DNA of 49,309 bases from Glomus cerebriforme (GCA_003550305.1 QKYT01000351.1:65933-115241); one strand, 5' to 3'. Shown: positions 11,375 to 22,128, numbered from the stretch's first letter. Notes: generated by a model from the letters alone, not told the origin. A program made the numbers and translations.

Positions 11375-14302
11375 ATGTCAAAGAAACAAAATGAAGTTGT
11401 TAGTCGATATTATAGTGCTAGTGAATTAATACCACATGTATCAATAAATAATGCAAGTACATTAATTGATAATGATGTCACTACAACTCCACCTTTCACA
11501 AATACAAATTCATTAGTAATAAGACCTACAAATGAATTAGATTGGAATGCTTTTGATGATAATAATGATCAAAATATTTCATCAAATATTGTTGAAAGTA
11601 ATGTTAATGATATAAATTGGACATTTCCTGGATCTTCTTTACCTTCATCAATTTCACATCCTTTACATGAAAGAATTTATATTCCATCAAAATTAACAAA
11701 TTCTATGATAACTAATGTTGAAAATTCTAATGAAATTAATGAAATTAATATTATTGATAATAAAAAAGAGGATGTTACGCAACAATCGGATCAAATTTTG
11801 GAAATTACTGAATCATCACGTATTCAAGATATTGATAATTCTCAATCAGATAAACGACGTGTTATTTTAAATGTTAATAATAATGATGATAATATTCAAC
11901 AAAAGAATTTACATCAAAGAAATAATAATTCTCAAAGAGTTAAAAAACAAAATTCTATTAAAAAAGAAAAAAGAAAAAGTCGAAATTCTTTTATACAGAT
12001 TGAAAATTCTCCTTCAAGATTAAAAAAGTCCCCTTCTGTAAAACGTGTTATTCGTTTAAAACGTTCAACTCAAATTATAAAAAATCCAGGAATATATCGT
12101 CAATTATTATTAGAATATGCTCCTACTTCAAATCCTATATCAAGTAATGATCCAACCGATATGGAAGCAGACTTACCTCCATTAAAAGTTCATGGAATTC
12201 CTTGGATACCTGGTTCAACTGGTCCTCCAAAATTAATTCATGCTTCACTTATACCTTTACCAAATTTATCTTCTTCTAATAAAAAACATACAAAGAATTC
12301 ATCTGTACAAATGGATAAAACTTCAAAGTTTCTTTTACAATCATTTAATCCTAGAAACCCGTTCGCTAGTTTCATGTCTCCTAATTCCGCAAAAGATTCA
12401 CAAATTAATAATAAAGAACAGGAATCTCCAATACAGGAAATTACTCAAGGAAATCGTGCTTCTCAGATATTTAGAAGAAAATTGATGGAACAAAGTTTAG
12501 CTATGTCATTTGGTGAATTAATGACAAATAATGCTTTACAAAATCAACAAAAACCTTTAATACGTAAAAAAACGAGAAAAGGTAGTAATGCAAGACTTGA
12601 AGATCGTGAAGAAAGAAGAGAAAGACGAAGAAAAGAAAGAGAAGAAAAAAAAGTAGAAGCAGAAAGTTCAAATAAAAATGATGAAGAATTAGAAAATAAG
12701 GATAAAATGAAAGATGAAGAATCGAGAGCAAGAAAATCCGTTGTAATGTCAAAAATTATTGATTCTGATAAATTAGAAAAAATTGTGGTGGATGAAATTA
12801 AGAAAAGAGAATCATTAATTTCTCCACAACCACCATTAAGACGTAAAACGAATGAAAATATTATGCCTTCTGATTGGAATTTGATACAAAGAACAGAAAC
12901 CTCAATTTTACCACAACCACCATTAAGACGTAAAACAAATGAAAATATCAAAATAGGAGGAGATAAATCAATTTCTACCGAACAACCACCTTTTCCTATT
13001 CATTTAACTTCCTCTCGAAAGACTTCAAGATCAGAAGGAAGTAAATTACATGTACCACCTACTTTTTCAGTAAATTCTGCGTCTACAACTCCTTCTGAGG
13101 AATTTGACATTACTTTTAAAACAATGGTTGATAATAACAAAGAAACAAAAAATGATATTACTGAGGATCGTACAACTTCACCTGTTTCATCAATTCCTGT
13201 TCCTACAACGTCAAGATATAACAGACTTGGAATGGGTCTTTTTGGTTTTTTCAATAAACGTGAACAATCGAGTCAATCGAATCAATCAACGCAATCTTCT
13301 TCAACTTCAAACATTCCATTAACTCCAAAATCTCCAAATTCCTCATCAAATTTCTCGAAATCACCAAAGTCTCCAACACATTTTTCTTTTTTACCCAAGT
13401 CGCCAAAATCACCAAGTTTTTCTTCATTCTTACCACGATATTCACGACCAACATCACCAAATCCTTCTACTTCTCCTCCATCATCTTCCCGAACATCACA
13501 AACATCGAATTCAAATAATTTACAAATACCAAAATCGTCAAAAGCAACATCACAAATTTCTAATAATTCACAAACACCAAAATCTTCACGAACAACATCA
13601 TCAAATCCTAAGACATCATATTCTTCAAGATCATTAAATCATTCATTGTCGCCTACACCAACTGGATATTCATCATCGCGCATTACAAATCCAAATCCAC
13701 CGAAATCGCGACCATTAACGCCAAATTTGTCATTGTCTCCACGTCCATCTTTACCACCAAAACCTTTTTCATTGCCATCATCACCAGTTTCTCCAAAAAA
13801 CTCATCAAGACCATTAAGTCCATTAAAAAGTCCAATAACATCTAAATTACTGCGCCCTGGTTATTCGCGTTATCAAACGGAGCCAGCTGTAAATCCGACA
13901 GCAATTGATAGTGAAAAATTGCGAAAAATGGAGAAATTTGAAGCAATTATAGCAAAAACGGAAGCAAATAATAAAAATGTATCAAAAAATACACGTACAG
14001 GTAAAATACGTGCATTTAAATCTCCTATAACAACTCCAGCATCAGCAATACCTGTCAATGATTCGCCCAAAAGAAGTTTCACTACAGTTTCATCTTCAGA
14101 CACGACATTAACGAACACAATAGATGGTGACAATATAGATGATGGAAATGAAATAAAAATGAGTTTACAAAGTGAAAAAATAATAAGGGATTCAGTCAAT
14201 TCTGATATAATACATTTTAATCCTGATGAAAAAGAAAATATTGATTCAGTTGAGGAGGATGGTGTTATAAGATTTACTTTAACTCCTGCTGTTTGCCGAT
14301 GA
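11375..14302 (+). CDS. Large intrinsically disordered Ser/Pro/Asn-rich protein, function unknown
   Basis: A single uninterrupted 975-codon frame, with no introns and a clean ATG soon after a plausible leader intron. I do not recognise a named domain. The N-terminal 200 residues are rich in Asn, Asp and Ser. A better ordered patch near residues 263-296 (PPLKVHGIPWIPGSTGPP) is the most likely conserved motif. Residues about 407-460 form a highly charged Glu/Arg/Lys helix. Near residues 483-525 the motif PQPPLRRKTNENI occurs twice, an internal duplication. Residues about 648-830 are a long Ser/Pro/Thr tract with repeated SPKSP and SRPLSP motifs, typical targets of proline-directed kinases and SH3 domains. 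A second short charged segment (DSEKLRKMEKFEAIIAKTE) follows. There is no signal peptide or membrane segment. A cytoskeletal, polarity or signalling scaffold is possible but only guesswork. It is the largest intact gene of the window. Confidence 0.85.
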   Translation: MSKKQNEVVSRYYSASELIPHVSINNASTLIDNDVTTTPPFTNTNSLVIRPTNELDWNAFDDNNDQNISSNIVESNVNDINWTFPGSSLPSSISHPLHERIYIPSKLTNSMITNVENSNEINEINIIDNKKEDVTQQSDQILEITESSRIQDIDNSQSDKRRVILNVNNNDDNIQQKNLHQRNNNSQRVKKQNSIKKEKRKSRNSFIQIENSPSRLKKSPSVKRVIRLKRSTQIIKNPGIYRQLLLEYAPTSNPISSNDPTDMEADLPPLKVHGIPWIPGSTGPPKLIHASLIPLPNLSSSNKKHTKNSSVQMDKTSKFLLQSFNPRNPFASFMSPNSAKDSQINNKEQESPIQEITQGNRASQIFRRKLMEQSLAMSFGELMTNNALQNQQKPLIRKKTRKGSNARLEDREERRERRRKEREEKKVEAESSNKNDEELENKDKMKDEESRARKSVVMSKIIDSDKLEKIVVDEIKKRESLISPQPPLRRKTNENIMPSDWNLIQRTETSILPQPPLRRKTNENIKIGGDKSISTEQPPFPIHLTSSRKTSRSEGSKLHVPPTFSVNSASTTPSEEFDITFKTMVDNNKETKNDITEDRTTSPVSSIPVPTTSRYNRLGMGLFGFFNKREQSSQSNQSTQSSSTSNIPLTPKSPNSSSNFSKSPKSPTHFSFLPKSPKSPSFSSFLPRYSRPTSPNPSTSPPSSSRTSQTSNSNNLQIPKSSKATSQISNNSQTPKSSRTTSSNPKTSYSSRSLNHSLSPTPTGYSSSRITNPNPPKSRPLTPNLSLSPRPSLPPKPFSLPSSPVSPKNSSRPLSPLKSPITSKLLRPGYSRYQTEPAVNPTAIDSEKLRKMEKFEAIIAKTEANNKNVSKNTRTGKIRAFKSPITTPASAIPVNDSPKRSFTTVSSSDTTLTNTIDGDNIDDGNEIKMSLQSEKIIRDSVNSDIIHFNPDEKENIDSVEEDGVIRFTLTPAVCR

Positions 14303-14419
14303 TAAATAAACTTTGTATAATAATGATATTTTTGTATTTAATTTTTTTCTTTAATCTTTAGAGTTGATACTAGATTGTGAATTAGATTAGACAATTTTTC
14401 ACTAATCAATTATTTATTT
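14303..14419. other. 3' flank of the 975-residue gene
   Basis: AATAAA occurs at 14305-14310, immediately after the stop, but it is probably too close to act as the poly(A) signal. T-rich sequence follows. Confidence 0.3.
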
Positions 14420-14489
14420 TTCATTTTTCGTATCGTTCACCTATCCTAAATATATCTTAAAAATAAATTACGATATCTTTTTATCGATC

Positions 14490-14534
<45 letters not shown>

Positions 14535-14624
14535 CACTATTATCAAAAAAAACATTAATTTNTTTTTCGTATCGTTCACCTATCCTAAATATATCTTATA
14601 ATTTTATTTCTTTTTTTTTTTATC

Positions 14625-14663
<39 letters not shown>

Positions 14664-14702
14664 TTATTTTTTTCACTATTATCAAAAAAAACATTAATTT
14701 AA
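14420..14702. repeat. Tandem duplication of a T-rich segment, about 140 bp x 2
   Basis: Both copies start with TTTCGTATCGTTCACCTATC, continue CTAAATATATCTTA, run through a long poly-T tract, and end with CACTATTATC, an A run and CATTAATTT. A single N sits at 14562, near the junction. The duplication may be real or may be an assembly artefact around a homopolymer. Confidence 0.75.
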
Positions 14703-15127
14703 TTTCTGTAAAAATTAGTTACATATATTAAACATCAAATTATTCATTTATTATTACAAGCTGGTATTGAAAATTTTTCTTTTTTTCTTTTTTTTTTATT
14801 ATTATTATTATTAATTTATATAATAACTAATTATTAATATTTAATTATTTTAACGTGTTAATATATATATAAATATATCTTGTGTATAAGTTTTATTAGT
14901 ACTGAATTAATAAATACTAAAATAAATACTAATATAATATAAATGCCTTAATTAAATTCAAGTTGTTTTATTATTATTTTTTACAAAAATTTAGTAGATG
15001 CTAACGCTCTTCTTTATCAATTTATAAAAAAAGAAAAGAATTTCATGGTTGATTATAGAAGAGTTGATTGACTTAGTTTTTTGAAATCACCATGAGGTGT
15101 AAATCCAAATATCTTATGTTCAGCCAA
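14703..15127. other. Intergenic sequence between convergent genes
   Basis: AT-rich sequence between the 3' ends of the genes at 11375 (+) and 15128 (-). It must hold both terminators. Several AATAAA-like words occur, but none can be assigned with confidence. Confidence 0.4.
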
Positions 15128-16033
15128 TCATTTTATAGATCCGAATTCTTTAACCCTCTTCCAAATTTTAATTCTATCACACATTTCTTCTTCTACCTCA
15201 AACATTAAATAAGGTTGAGCGGCCCATCTTTCACCAATTAATTTAACACCACTTATTCCACCAATTATTCCATTTTCTCCATCATCATCCTCATTAAAAC
15301 CATCATTATGATCAATTTTAAAACATCCACCAAAAATCAAATTTCTTTTATAACATAATTCTTTTTCATACATTTCCACAATTCTAACAATATAAAGATT
15401 TGATGTAATAATTGGTATATCAGCTATATCATTTGGATTTTCGAAATTATCAATTAAATCAATTTGTTTTTTTTGTGATGATGATTTTTGTATTTTAGGA
15501 CGTTGTTTTGATTTCTTTTTTTTGGAAGGAGATTGTTTTGTTTGTGTTTGTGTTGTAGATATTGATGATGTGGTGGTCGAATTTAAAGAAGATGAGGATG
15601 AAATTGTTTGATTAGGATTAATTAATTTATTACTTTGATTTAAAATTCCTTTCATTGAATTAATAATTTCTTCAAATTCTTTTAAAACTGAATGAATTTT
15701 TGTTATTATTTCTTCAATTTCACAAGATTGTTTATAAATTAATAAATTTAAAGATTGTGATTGTAAAAATAAAGGAAGATTTTTATTAAAAGAAATTGAT
15801 GAAGAAGGTATTAAATTTGTAAAGTCATTATTATTATTGTTATCGTAAAATGAATTTAAATTAATTTTCTTATTCTTATTTGAATTTAAAAACAAATTAG
15901 AAGTTTCTTTTCGTTGTGTTAATATATTTATTAAAGAAGAAAAATATGTACAAGAATTAGAATGTATTGAAGACCAATCTTTACAAAGATTATCAATACG
16001 TGTTAGATGTGTTATATGATTTGGTGTTGACAT
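15128..16033 (-). CDS. Conserved-looking protein of unknown function, 301 residues
   Basis: The frame is open from 16084, but the first 17 codons are a Phe/Lys-rich stretch over an A/T run. The ATG at 16033 (MSTPNHITHLTRIDNLCKDW) is the better start and gives 301 residues. The N-terminal part is predicted helical, with the pair CEIEEIITKIHSVLKEFEEI near residues 115-135. A basic Ser/Thr/Lys-rich linker (SPSKKKKSKQRPK) follows. The C-terminal third looks like a folded domain: IVRIVEMYEKELCYKRNLIFG, an acidic loop, then RWAAQPYLMFEVEEEMCDRI. I do not recognise the family. There is no signal peptide or membrane span. It is transcribed divergently from the TFIIIA-like gene, with only 232 nt between the start codons. 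Confidence 0.8.
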   Translation of the reverse strand: MSTPNHITHLTRIDNLCKDWSSIHSNSCTYFSSLINILTQRKETSNLFLNSNKNKKINLNSFYDNNNNNDFTNLIPSSSISFNKNLPLFLQSQSLNLLIYKQSCEIEEIITKIHSVLKEFEEIINSMKGILNQSNKLINPNQTISSSSSLNSTTTSSISTTQTQTKQSPSKKKKSKQRPKIQKSSSQKKQIDLIDNFENPNDIADIPIITSNLYIVRIVEMYEKELCYKRNLIFGGCFKIDHNDGFNEDDDGENGIIGGISGVKLIGERWAAQPYLMFEVEEEMCDRIKIWKRVKEFGSIK

Positions 16034-16265
16034 TTTATTATTGTGAAAGAAAAAGGGAAAAAAAATTTTTTTTATTGGCATCAAAAAAAAAATTATTTAT
16101 TTGTGTGAAAATCACGGGTAAGATCGGGTTTATCGAATCTGCATAAATTGATTTACTAAAAAAAGAATAAATCAGATCTAAAAAAAAATTTTTTTTTTTT
16201 CTCCTCTCTCTCTTTCTATCATGGATTTTTTAAAATTAATATAATGATTAATTAGATTAATCATA
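16034..16265. promoter_or_regulatory. Shared divergent promoter region
   Basis: Only 232 nt separate the start codons of the minus-strand 301-residue protein and the plus-strand TFIIIA-like gene. It contains poly-A/T tracts and a CTCCTCTCTCTCTTTCT pyrimidine stretch just before the TFIIIA ATG. No TATA box can be singled out in such AT-rich sequence. Co-regulation is an inference from the arrangement. Confidence 0.45.
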
Positions 16266-17853
16266 ATGAAAGGAATAAACAACGAAAATTCTCCTAAACG
16301 ACTATTAAAGAATGATGAAATAAAAAATTCTTCATCACTAAAAAGAAAAGATGAATTAAAAAAGGATGGACGAAATAATAAAATAGTTATCGTTGATGAT
16401 GAAATGATGATTTTGAAAGGTAATAATCCTTGGGAATGTACCTTTGAAGGATGTGATAAAACATTCAAATTTCGATGTAGACTTAAAAAACATGAGAAAA
16501 CACATTCTGAGGAGGTAATTTTTATTATTTGAAGCGATTGAAAATTCTCTAAAAAAATTTTTTTAATTCTTTTTTTTAATAATTAAATGGATTTTAGAGA
16601 TCTTTTATATGTCCTGAATTAGGATGCGGGAAATCATATAGACGTTTAGATCATTTACGTATGCATTCCATAGTTCATGGCGAAAATACTAAACCTTTTA
16701 AATGTCCGATGGAAGGGTGCAAATCAAAATTTTCACATAAACATCACCTATTGAGACATAAAAAAGAACAACATGATGTTGAAAAACCTTTTCAGGTATC
16801 ATTAAATTTGAGTTTTTTTTTTTGGTTTATTTCATTTAATAACTTAATAATTATTCACATTTTAATAGTGCTATGTACAAGGTTGTAATCAATCTTTTAC
16901 GCAAGATTATTTGTTAAGAAGTCATGTAACTATACATACAGGGAAAAAGCCATATCCTTGTGAACATCCAGGATGTACAAAAAGTTTTTCTTCTTCCACA
17001 AAATTAAGAGATCACGGGAGAGTACATTCTGGTAATATTCATTAATAAATGATAGTTTTCGAGATTATCTTCTTGAAAATCTTAATTTATAAATATACAC
17101 ATTATTTTTAGAACAAAAACGCTGGCGATGTGCACTTCGAGGATGTACACAAGACTTTCAAAAATATCATCAACTATGTAAACATTTACGTCAAGATCAT
17201 AAACCTACATGCGAAATGTGTAATCAAGGAGTTAAAGATTTTAAACAATTAAGACTTCACATGAAGACCCATGATCCTAATCGTTTATTATTTCCTTGTA
17301 GTTGGGAGGGATGTGATAAATATTATTCCAGTGTAAGTAAAAAAAATTTCGGAATTTTTTTTTTTCCTGATTAATTGACTTACTTTGGTTTTTTTTTAGA
17401 TTAAATCGTTAAATGTTCACACCAAAGCAACACATAAAAATATTCGTCCATTCGCCTGTATAGTTCCTGGTTGTGAGATGACTTTTGCTTATAAGAATGT
17501 TTTAACAAATCATGTTAAAATTATTCATGAGGTAAATTTAACATTGTACATTTTACTTACATTCTTGGTATTGAATCTTAAAAAAAGTAATTTCATTAAT
17601 TCATTATTTTTTTGAATGACTATAGCAAACCCGTCCTCGTAACATTAATAAATTGAATAACGATGTTAAAACAAACAAACAAGTTACAGATATAGAACAT
17701 CTTACGGGTTACAATTATGAAAGAGGAAGAAGTATAAAATGTACCGTTAAAAATTGTAAATACATGTTTAAAAGGAATTATGATCTTGAAAGGCATTTGA
17801 AAAGTTTTCATAAAGATTTATTCGAGAATCAAGAGACTGAAGAGAAAATATGA
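16266..17853 (+). CDS. TFIIIA-like protein with ten C2H2 zinc fingers (six exons)
   Basis: I reconstruct six exons: 16266-16514, 16598-16795, 16869-17031, 17112-17332, 17400-17531 and 17626-17853, joined by GT-AG introns of 83, 73, 80, 67 and 94 nt. All phases fit and give 396 residues. Ten C2H2 fingers follow: finger 1 uses C58, C63, H76, H80; finger 2 C88, C93, H106, H110; finger 9 C297, C302, H315, H320; finger 10 C360, C365, H378, H383. Most are of the C-x4-C type with GC after the spacer (CTFEGCDKTF, CEHPGCTKSF). The seventh has a shorter C-x2-C spacing (CEMCNQG). Nine near-contiguous fingers, short linkers and one odd finger are the plan of TFIIIA, which binds the internal control region of 5S rRNA genes and recruits TFIIIC and RNA polymerase III. 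A tenth finger after a 39-residue spacer is also known from some fungal TFIIIA proteins. The basic N-terminus (KRKDELKKDGRNNK) may hold the nuclear signal. Other multi-finger regulators are possible but less likely. Confidence 0.88.
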
Positions 17854-19767
17854 CATATAAATTAGAGTTATATTTCTCATATTAAATTTTATTTAATTAA
17901 CATGGAAAAAATCAATCCTGTCCATAACCCAAAAATAAGTACAAAAGTACGATAGTACGCGTTGAAGACGTCACGCATTTCATTGAATAAATTTTTTTTA
18001 TTAATACCCTTATATTGAATTGCTATTAAGGACCCGAAAATAAGCACCCTAATCAATTTTGACCGACGTTATAATGTCTTTGATCAGCATAATATTCCGA
18101 AAGAGGGGGTGCTGAATACTTAATGTCAATGTTTAATAAAAGATTGACTTGATGTTGACATGATGATGGTTGACTTGGGTCATTGCCTTATTTGACTAAA
18201 TATAAGGAACTTTCTCATATTAAGTTAATAAACCGTCTGTGTAATTCAAGTACAAAGCGGTATACGCCACTATTCTTTTTGTTAATAACTTAAAATAAAT
18301 AAGGACAATGTTTAAGCCTTATTTGGCCAATCCTTTAAAAATCATTCTGGCAATGAAATAAATTCAGTAATAAATAACTGATTTTTCTATTTAGTACTTC
18401 TTTGTTAATGTAAAATTCGATTCCTTTGGTTGTTATTTTTGGTACACTTACACAAACTTCCTTTCACGGTATGAATCGATTTGAATTATTATAATATTAT
18501 AATTGATACAAGTATTTAAGCAAATTGCAATTTTTAAAAATGATAAAAATAATAAATCCTCTTCATTCCCTCGAGGAAATTCAAGTTTCCAATGCTTTCT
18601 TACTTTTTTTTCAATATAAAAAATAAGCTTAAATTCAAAATAAAATTTTCATATTCAACATTTTTTTATTAATAATGTAGTATTGATGAAACCCCATTGC
18701 TACAATTTTCTCCAAGAGCGTGTATACTGTAAGTTTTAAAATTTTATCATTTTTTATAACAATGCATGCATGCACTTACCTAAGTGTAATATTTTGTAGA
18801 ATAATATAACGTAAACAATTTATAGGTCTTTGCCCTATAAAAAAAAAATTTTCGGAATAAAAAATCATTTATCGGAGTTATTTCCAGAAATTTTTTTAAT
18901 AAATTTATTAACTTAATAAAGGAACAAATTTCTAAAAAAGATTTTTCAAAAATTAATTTTCATTGTAAAAATCAAAACCCATACAAGCGTTACGTTTAAT
19001 GATGTAATGGGTTCAAAAGGAAATACATTCATAACCCATAGAAATACTTTAGAATTGCTTAATTGAGTTTATAAATAAATTTTCGACGAAATTTAATTAA
19101 TACAGATGGTCATTCTCACTTTACGGTCACACAACCTTATGGCTATGGTCATTGGCTAACACGCATCATTGGCTAACGTACATTTTACCTCACCTTGGCA
19201 CTTGGCAGAAAAACGGGCTTTATTAACTAAAAAAAATTAAAATATAACATGCTTTAAAGCCTTTAATGGCGTCAAAAAAGTAGCAATATCTATTCTACTC
19301 CTCGACTCTTGTCCACTAAACTTTTTTTTTTCTAAAATCGATAAGGATTTCAGTTCATTTTTACTCGGATGGAACTCAAATGAAAATGGGCTAAGCATGG
19401 ATTCAAGTCAAAACGAAAAAGGTTCTTTTTTTTTTGTCTCGAGATTATCTGGTGGCGTAGTTGCTGCGCAGTTTGATTTTTAGAGAGGGCTTCAAATGCT
19501 TAGATGGCTGGCGTTCTTTAATCCTGTTTTGCTTTTATTGCTTTGAACTTTTTCTTGTCTTTATTCTGGTTATGTTTTACAATAAAATAAGATTAATAAT
19601 TTCAAAGAATATACAGATTTTTAACACAAGTATTCAATAAATAGAATTCATTTATTAATTTATAACATATTTTACAAGAAATAAATGAAAAATTTATTTT
19701 TAAAATTACTACATCTAATAAATAAATAAAAAAATGACATAATAATAATGAAGTGATAACTAAATGA
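17854..19767. other. Intergenic sequence between convergent genes
   Basis: It lies between the TFIIIA-like gene (+) and the VC0807-type gene (-). No supportable open frame. A weak inverted pair around 18045 (AAGCACCC) and 18106 (GGGTGCT) could be a very degraded element. GCATGCATGC occurs near 18765. No tRNA box pattern was found. Confidence 0.5.
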
Positions 19768-20559
19768 TCAATCTGAAGCTCCTGAAGCTTGAATAAGAGC
19801 AGCAGCTTCAGCTGCCACTTTTTCTCTTCTTTTCTTAAATCTTCTAGAGTAAATAATGTTAAGTATAATCAATACAGTTAACCAAGAATAAGTTACTATA
19901 TTTGACAAATAAATGGCGCGATCTATTGGCATACGATAAACAATAATAACACGGATGGGAACTTCAGCAATCAATCCAACTCCCCAGAAAACAGTCATAA
20001 CGATAAATCCATGTCGAAATGTAGGGTAAGAAACCCAATACCTATCCCAACGTTCTGAGACAGGTTCATCATCCGTTAAACCTGGAAGCTCGCTTTTTGT
20101 GGTTGAATAACTGAAGGATCCACCAGTTGCCATGTCTTTAGCAAAATAAAATACCATGGGTTTCAATTGGAAGGAACCAATTTTGATCGGAATCAAAGTA
20201 ATAAGAAAAGCAAGACCGATTGTACCCGTAATTGTTGATTCACGTAATAAATAGATTCGTGGATCGCTTTTTAATGCTGCCACGATAGCCCCGACAATAA
20301 AACTAAGTATTATTAATATTCCCAAAATATCGACACGTCTTTTACGTATAAGTCCATAGATAACAACAAGAAATGGCGGTACACCTGATATAATCAGTGC
20401 GTTGACTTCACTCATAAAGTTTTTAAGTATAAAATAAAGAGCAAGCGGTAAACCGATTTCAAAGAATAACATCAACCCAATACTTAAATAGACCTTAAAT
20501 TTTTCATTTCGAGTCGGGTTTTGGGTATTTGGTGTTTGAGGTACATTTTCTGTTGTCAT
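19768..20559 (-). CDS. VC0807-family multispanning membrane protein
   Basis: An uninterrupted frame from 20598. The ATG at 20559 (MTTENVPQTPNT) is preferred because the first 13 codons from 20598 lack the polar start usual for this type; it gives 263 residues, and the longer start gives 276. Using the longer numbering, membrane segments are visible at about 38-58, 66-84, 91-109, 122-140, 196-220 and 228-250. The signature SDPRIYLLRESTITGTIGLA at 111-130, after an RKRRVD turn between helices 2 and 3, is that of the VC0807 family known from bacteria (for example the Vibrio protein of that name). No biochemical function is established for the family. The cytosolic tail is basic, then Ala-rich (KKRREKVAAEAAALIQ). 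It has no introns, unlike the neighbouring TFIIIA-like gene, which together with the bacterial family fits an old transfer, although fungal homologues may be widespread. Confidence 0.82.
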   Translation of the reverse strand: MTTENVPQTPNTQNPTRNEKFKVYLSIGLMLFFEIGLPLALYFILKNFMSEVNALIISGVPPFLVVIYGLIRKRRVDILGILIILSFIVGAIVAALKSDPRIYLLRESTITGTIGLAFLITLIPIKIGSFQLKPMVFYFAKDMATGGSFSYSTTKSELPGLTDDEPVSERWDRYWVSYPTFRHGFIVMTVFWGVGLIAEVPIRVIIVYRMPIDRAIYLSNIVTYSWLTVLIILNIIYSRRFKKRREKVAAEAAALIQASGASD

Positions 20560-21421
20560 GTTGCTTATTTTTATTTCAAGAAATTGTATACAATTCACAA
20601 AGTATTAAATAAACAATGTTTTTTTCTTAAAAAAAAAAAAAGATATTGAAAAATCATCATATTTATAGATGTTAGCAGGAAAAAAAAAATCGGTTAATGA
20701 CTTAATGTACTACACGGGTATTACACAGATGCGCTAAACTAAAGTAGTGGAATTCAAAATCCGTCACAATGTTCTTCAGAATCCTTTCCAAAGATTCTTG
20801 GCAATAATTTTTTTTTTGTTCTGTTCATTCAAACATGTGTTTCATAATTCACACTAAATCCTTTACGGAATGAAGATAACAAGTTACAGAGATAACGATC
20901 ATTTCTAAAATTTTTTATATGGCACAATGGATCCTGTTTCTTCTTTTTAAATATCCAGTAATGTTCAAGTCTAATTAATCTTAAACAAATAAGAAATAGT
21001 GGTTAATCAGCCATAGATCCAAAAAAAGAAGAAAAAATTTATTTTGTTTGGATCTTATTATCTAAATGAATATTCTAAAATTAAAATTTTCATTCGTGGT
21101 ACATTAACAAATAAGATAAAGATCGCTCTTTTCCTACAAACTTTTTAAAAGTATTATTATAATTGAATGCTTTTTTAACTTCTATTAATTCTTATTTGTT
21201 ATTGGTTAAAATATCCTCTATATATAATAATTTTTTAATAATTTACAGTATGAGTACTGTATGTATGTATACTAGACAAATATTGATAATTACTATAATT
21301 AAAAATGTTAATGCTTATTTTTTTTTATTTTAACATTATATAACTTGATTGACCAAAGCGCGTGAACCAACTTAAACGTTAATGTAAGCTCCTAAAAGTC
21401 TCCGATTTATTCTATACATAA
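20560..21421. other. Upstream region of the VC0807-type gene, otherwise empty
   Basis: It contains the promoter of the minus-strand gene. Poly-A tracts occur at 20628-20640 and 20680. No other gene or repeat was recognised. Confidence 0.45.
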
Positions 21422-21562
21422 ATAGGTGATCAGCACTCTAGTGATTCAGGCGAAAGTGGTTTAGGAGAGTTTGGGTTTGAGGCGAAACTAGTTTAGGAGG
21501 GTTTAGGCTATAAGGCGAAACTAGTTTAGGAATTCGTCAGAGGGTTTAGCCTGTTCACCTAT
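21422..21562. mobile_element. Small MITE-like element with internal repeats
   Basis: The left end ATAGGTGATCAG is inverted at the right as CTGTTCACCTAT (one mismatch). Inside are three copies of a roughly 30-bp unit with GGCGAAACTAGTTTAGGA (first copy GGCGAAAGTGGTTTAGGA). It has no coding capacity and the target duplication is not clear. Confidence 0.55.
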
Positions 21563-21734
21563 AGATCGGATTGTTCAGATCAGAAAATAAAGTAACCAAT
21601 CAAATAATATTTACAATTGAGCACGATTTTTACAGCTTGATAGTAGTTTGAATCAATCGACTGCTAAATGCTTTAGCAACCACAATCATCTAAGAGTATA
21701 AACTGTCCAAATTATATAATATTTAAACACGAAT

Positions 21735-21860
21735 CAAACCAGTGATGGAAAATGACCAGGTCATTTGACTATTTTGACATGACCCTTAAATGACATTCGA
21801 ATGACCTGATCATTTAAGGTCATTTCATTTAAATATGATGCGAAGTTTTGGCTTTATAAT
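21735..21860. repeat. Palindromic AATGACC/GGTCATT cluster
   Basis: AATGACCAGGTCATTTGAC is followed by TGACATGACCCTTAAATGAC and GAATGACCTGATCATTTAAG, giving several overlapping inverted GGTCATT words. CAGTGATGGAAAATGACC at the left could be a transposon end, but no matching right end was found. Confidence 0.4.
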
Positions 21861-22128
21861 TCTATAATGCTGGTCAGAATTAGGGTTAAACAAAAATTAT
21901 ATAGTTTTATAAAATCACATGATGTAATTTTTAAATATAAACTGTCATTACATCTTACCATCATTACATCACCAAATTTTTGAATTTTCTATCTCTATAG
22001 ACTTAATTGTAGTGATCCTTTGTCTCGATGTCTCTCAAATCACAGAATGATCGGCTAATCACAACTATAATAAGCCACCATTATTATTTGATTAATCATT
22101 ACATTAATCAATCCTTCTCTCATAAATA

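Noticed and set aside
12501..14199. Several 69-135-codon frames opposite or overlapping the 975-residue gene
   Set aside because: They are shadows of the low-complexity coding sequence in other frames.
15128..16084. Start of the minus-strand gene at 16084
   Set aside because: The extra 17 codons are a Phe/Lys run over an A/T tract next to the divergent promoter; the ATG at 16033 gives a more plausible N-terminus.
18045..18112. Possible small inverted-repeat element (AAGCACCC ... GGGTGCT)
   Set aside because: Only 7-8 matching bases and no target duplication; not above chance.
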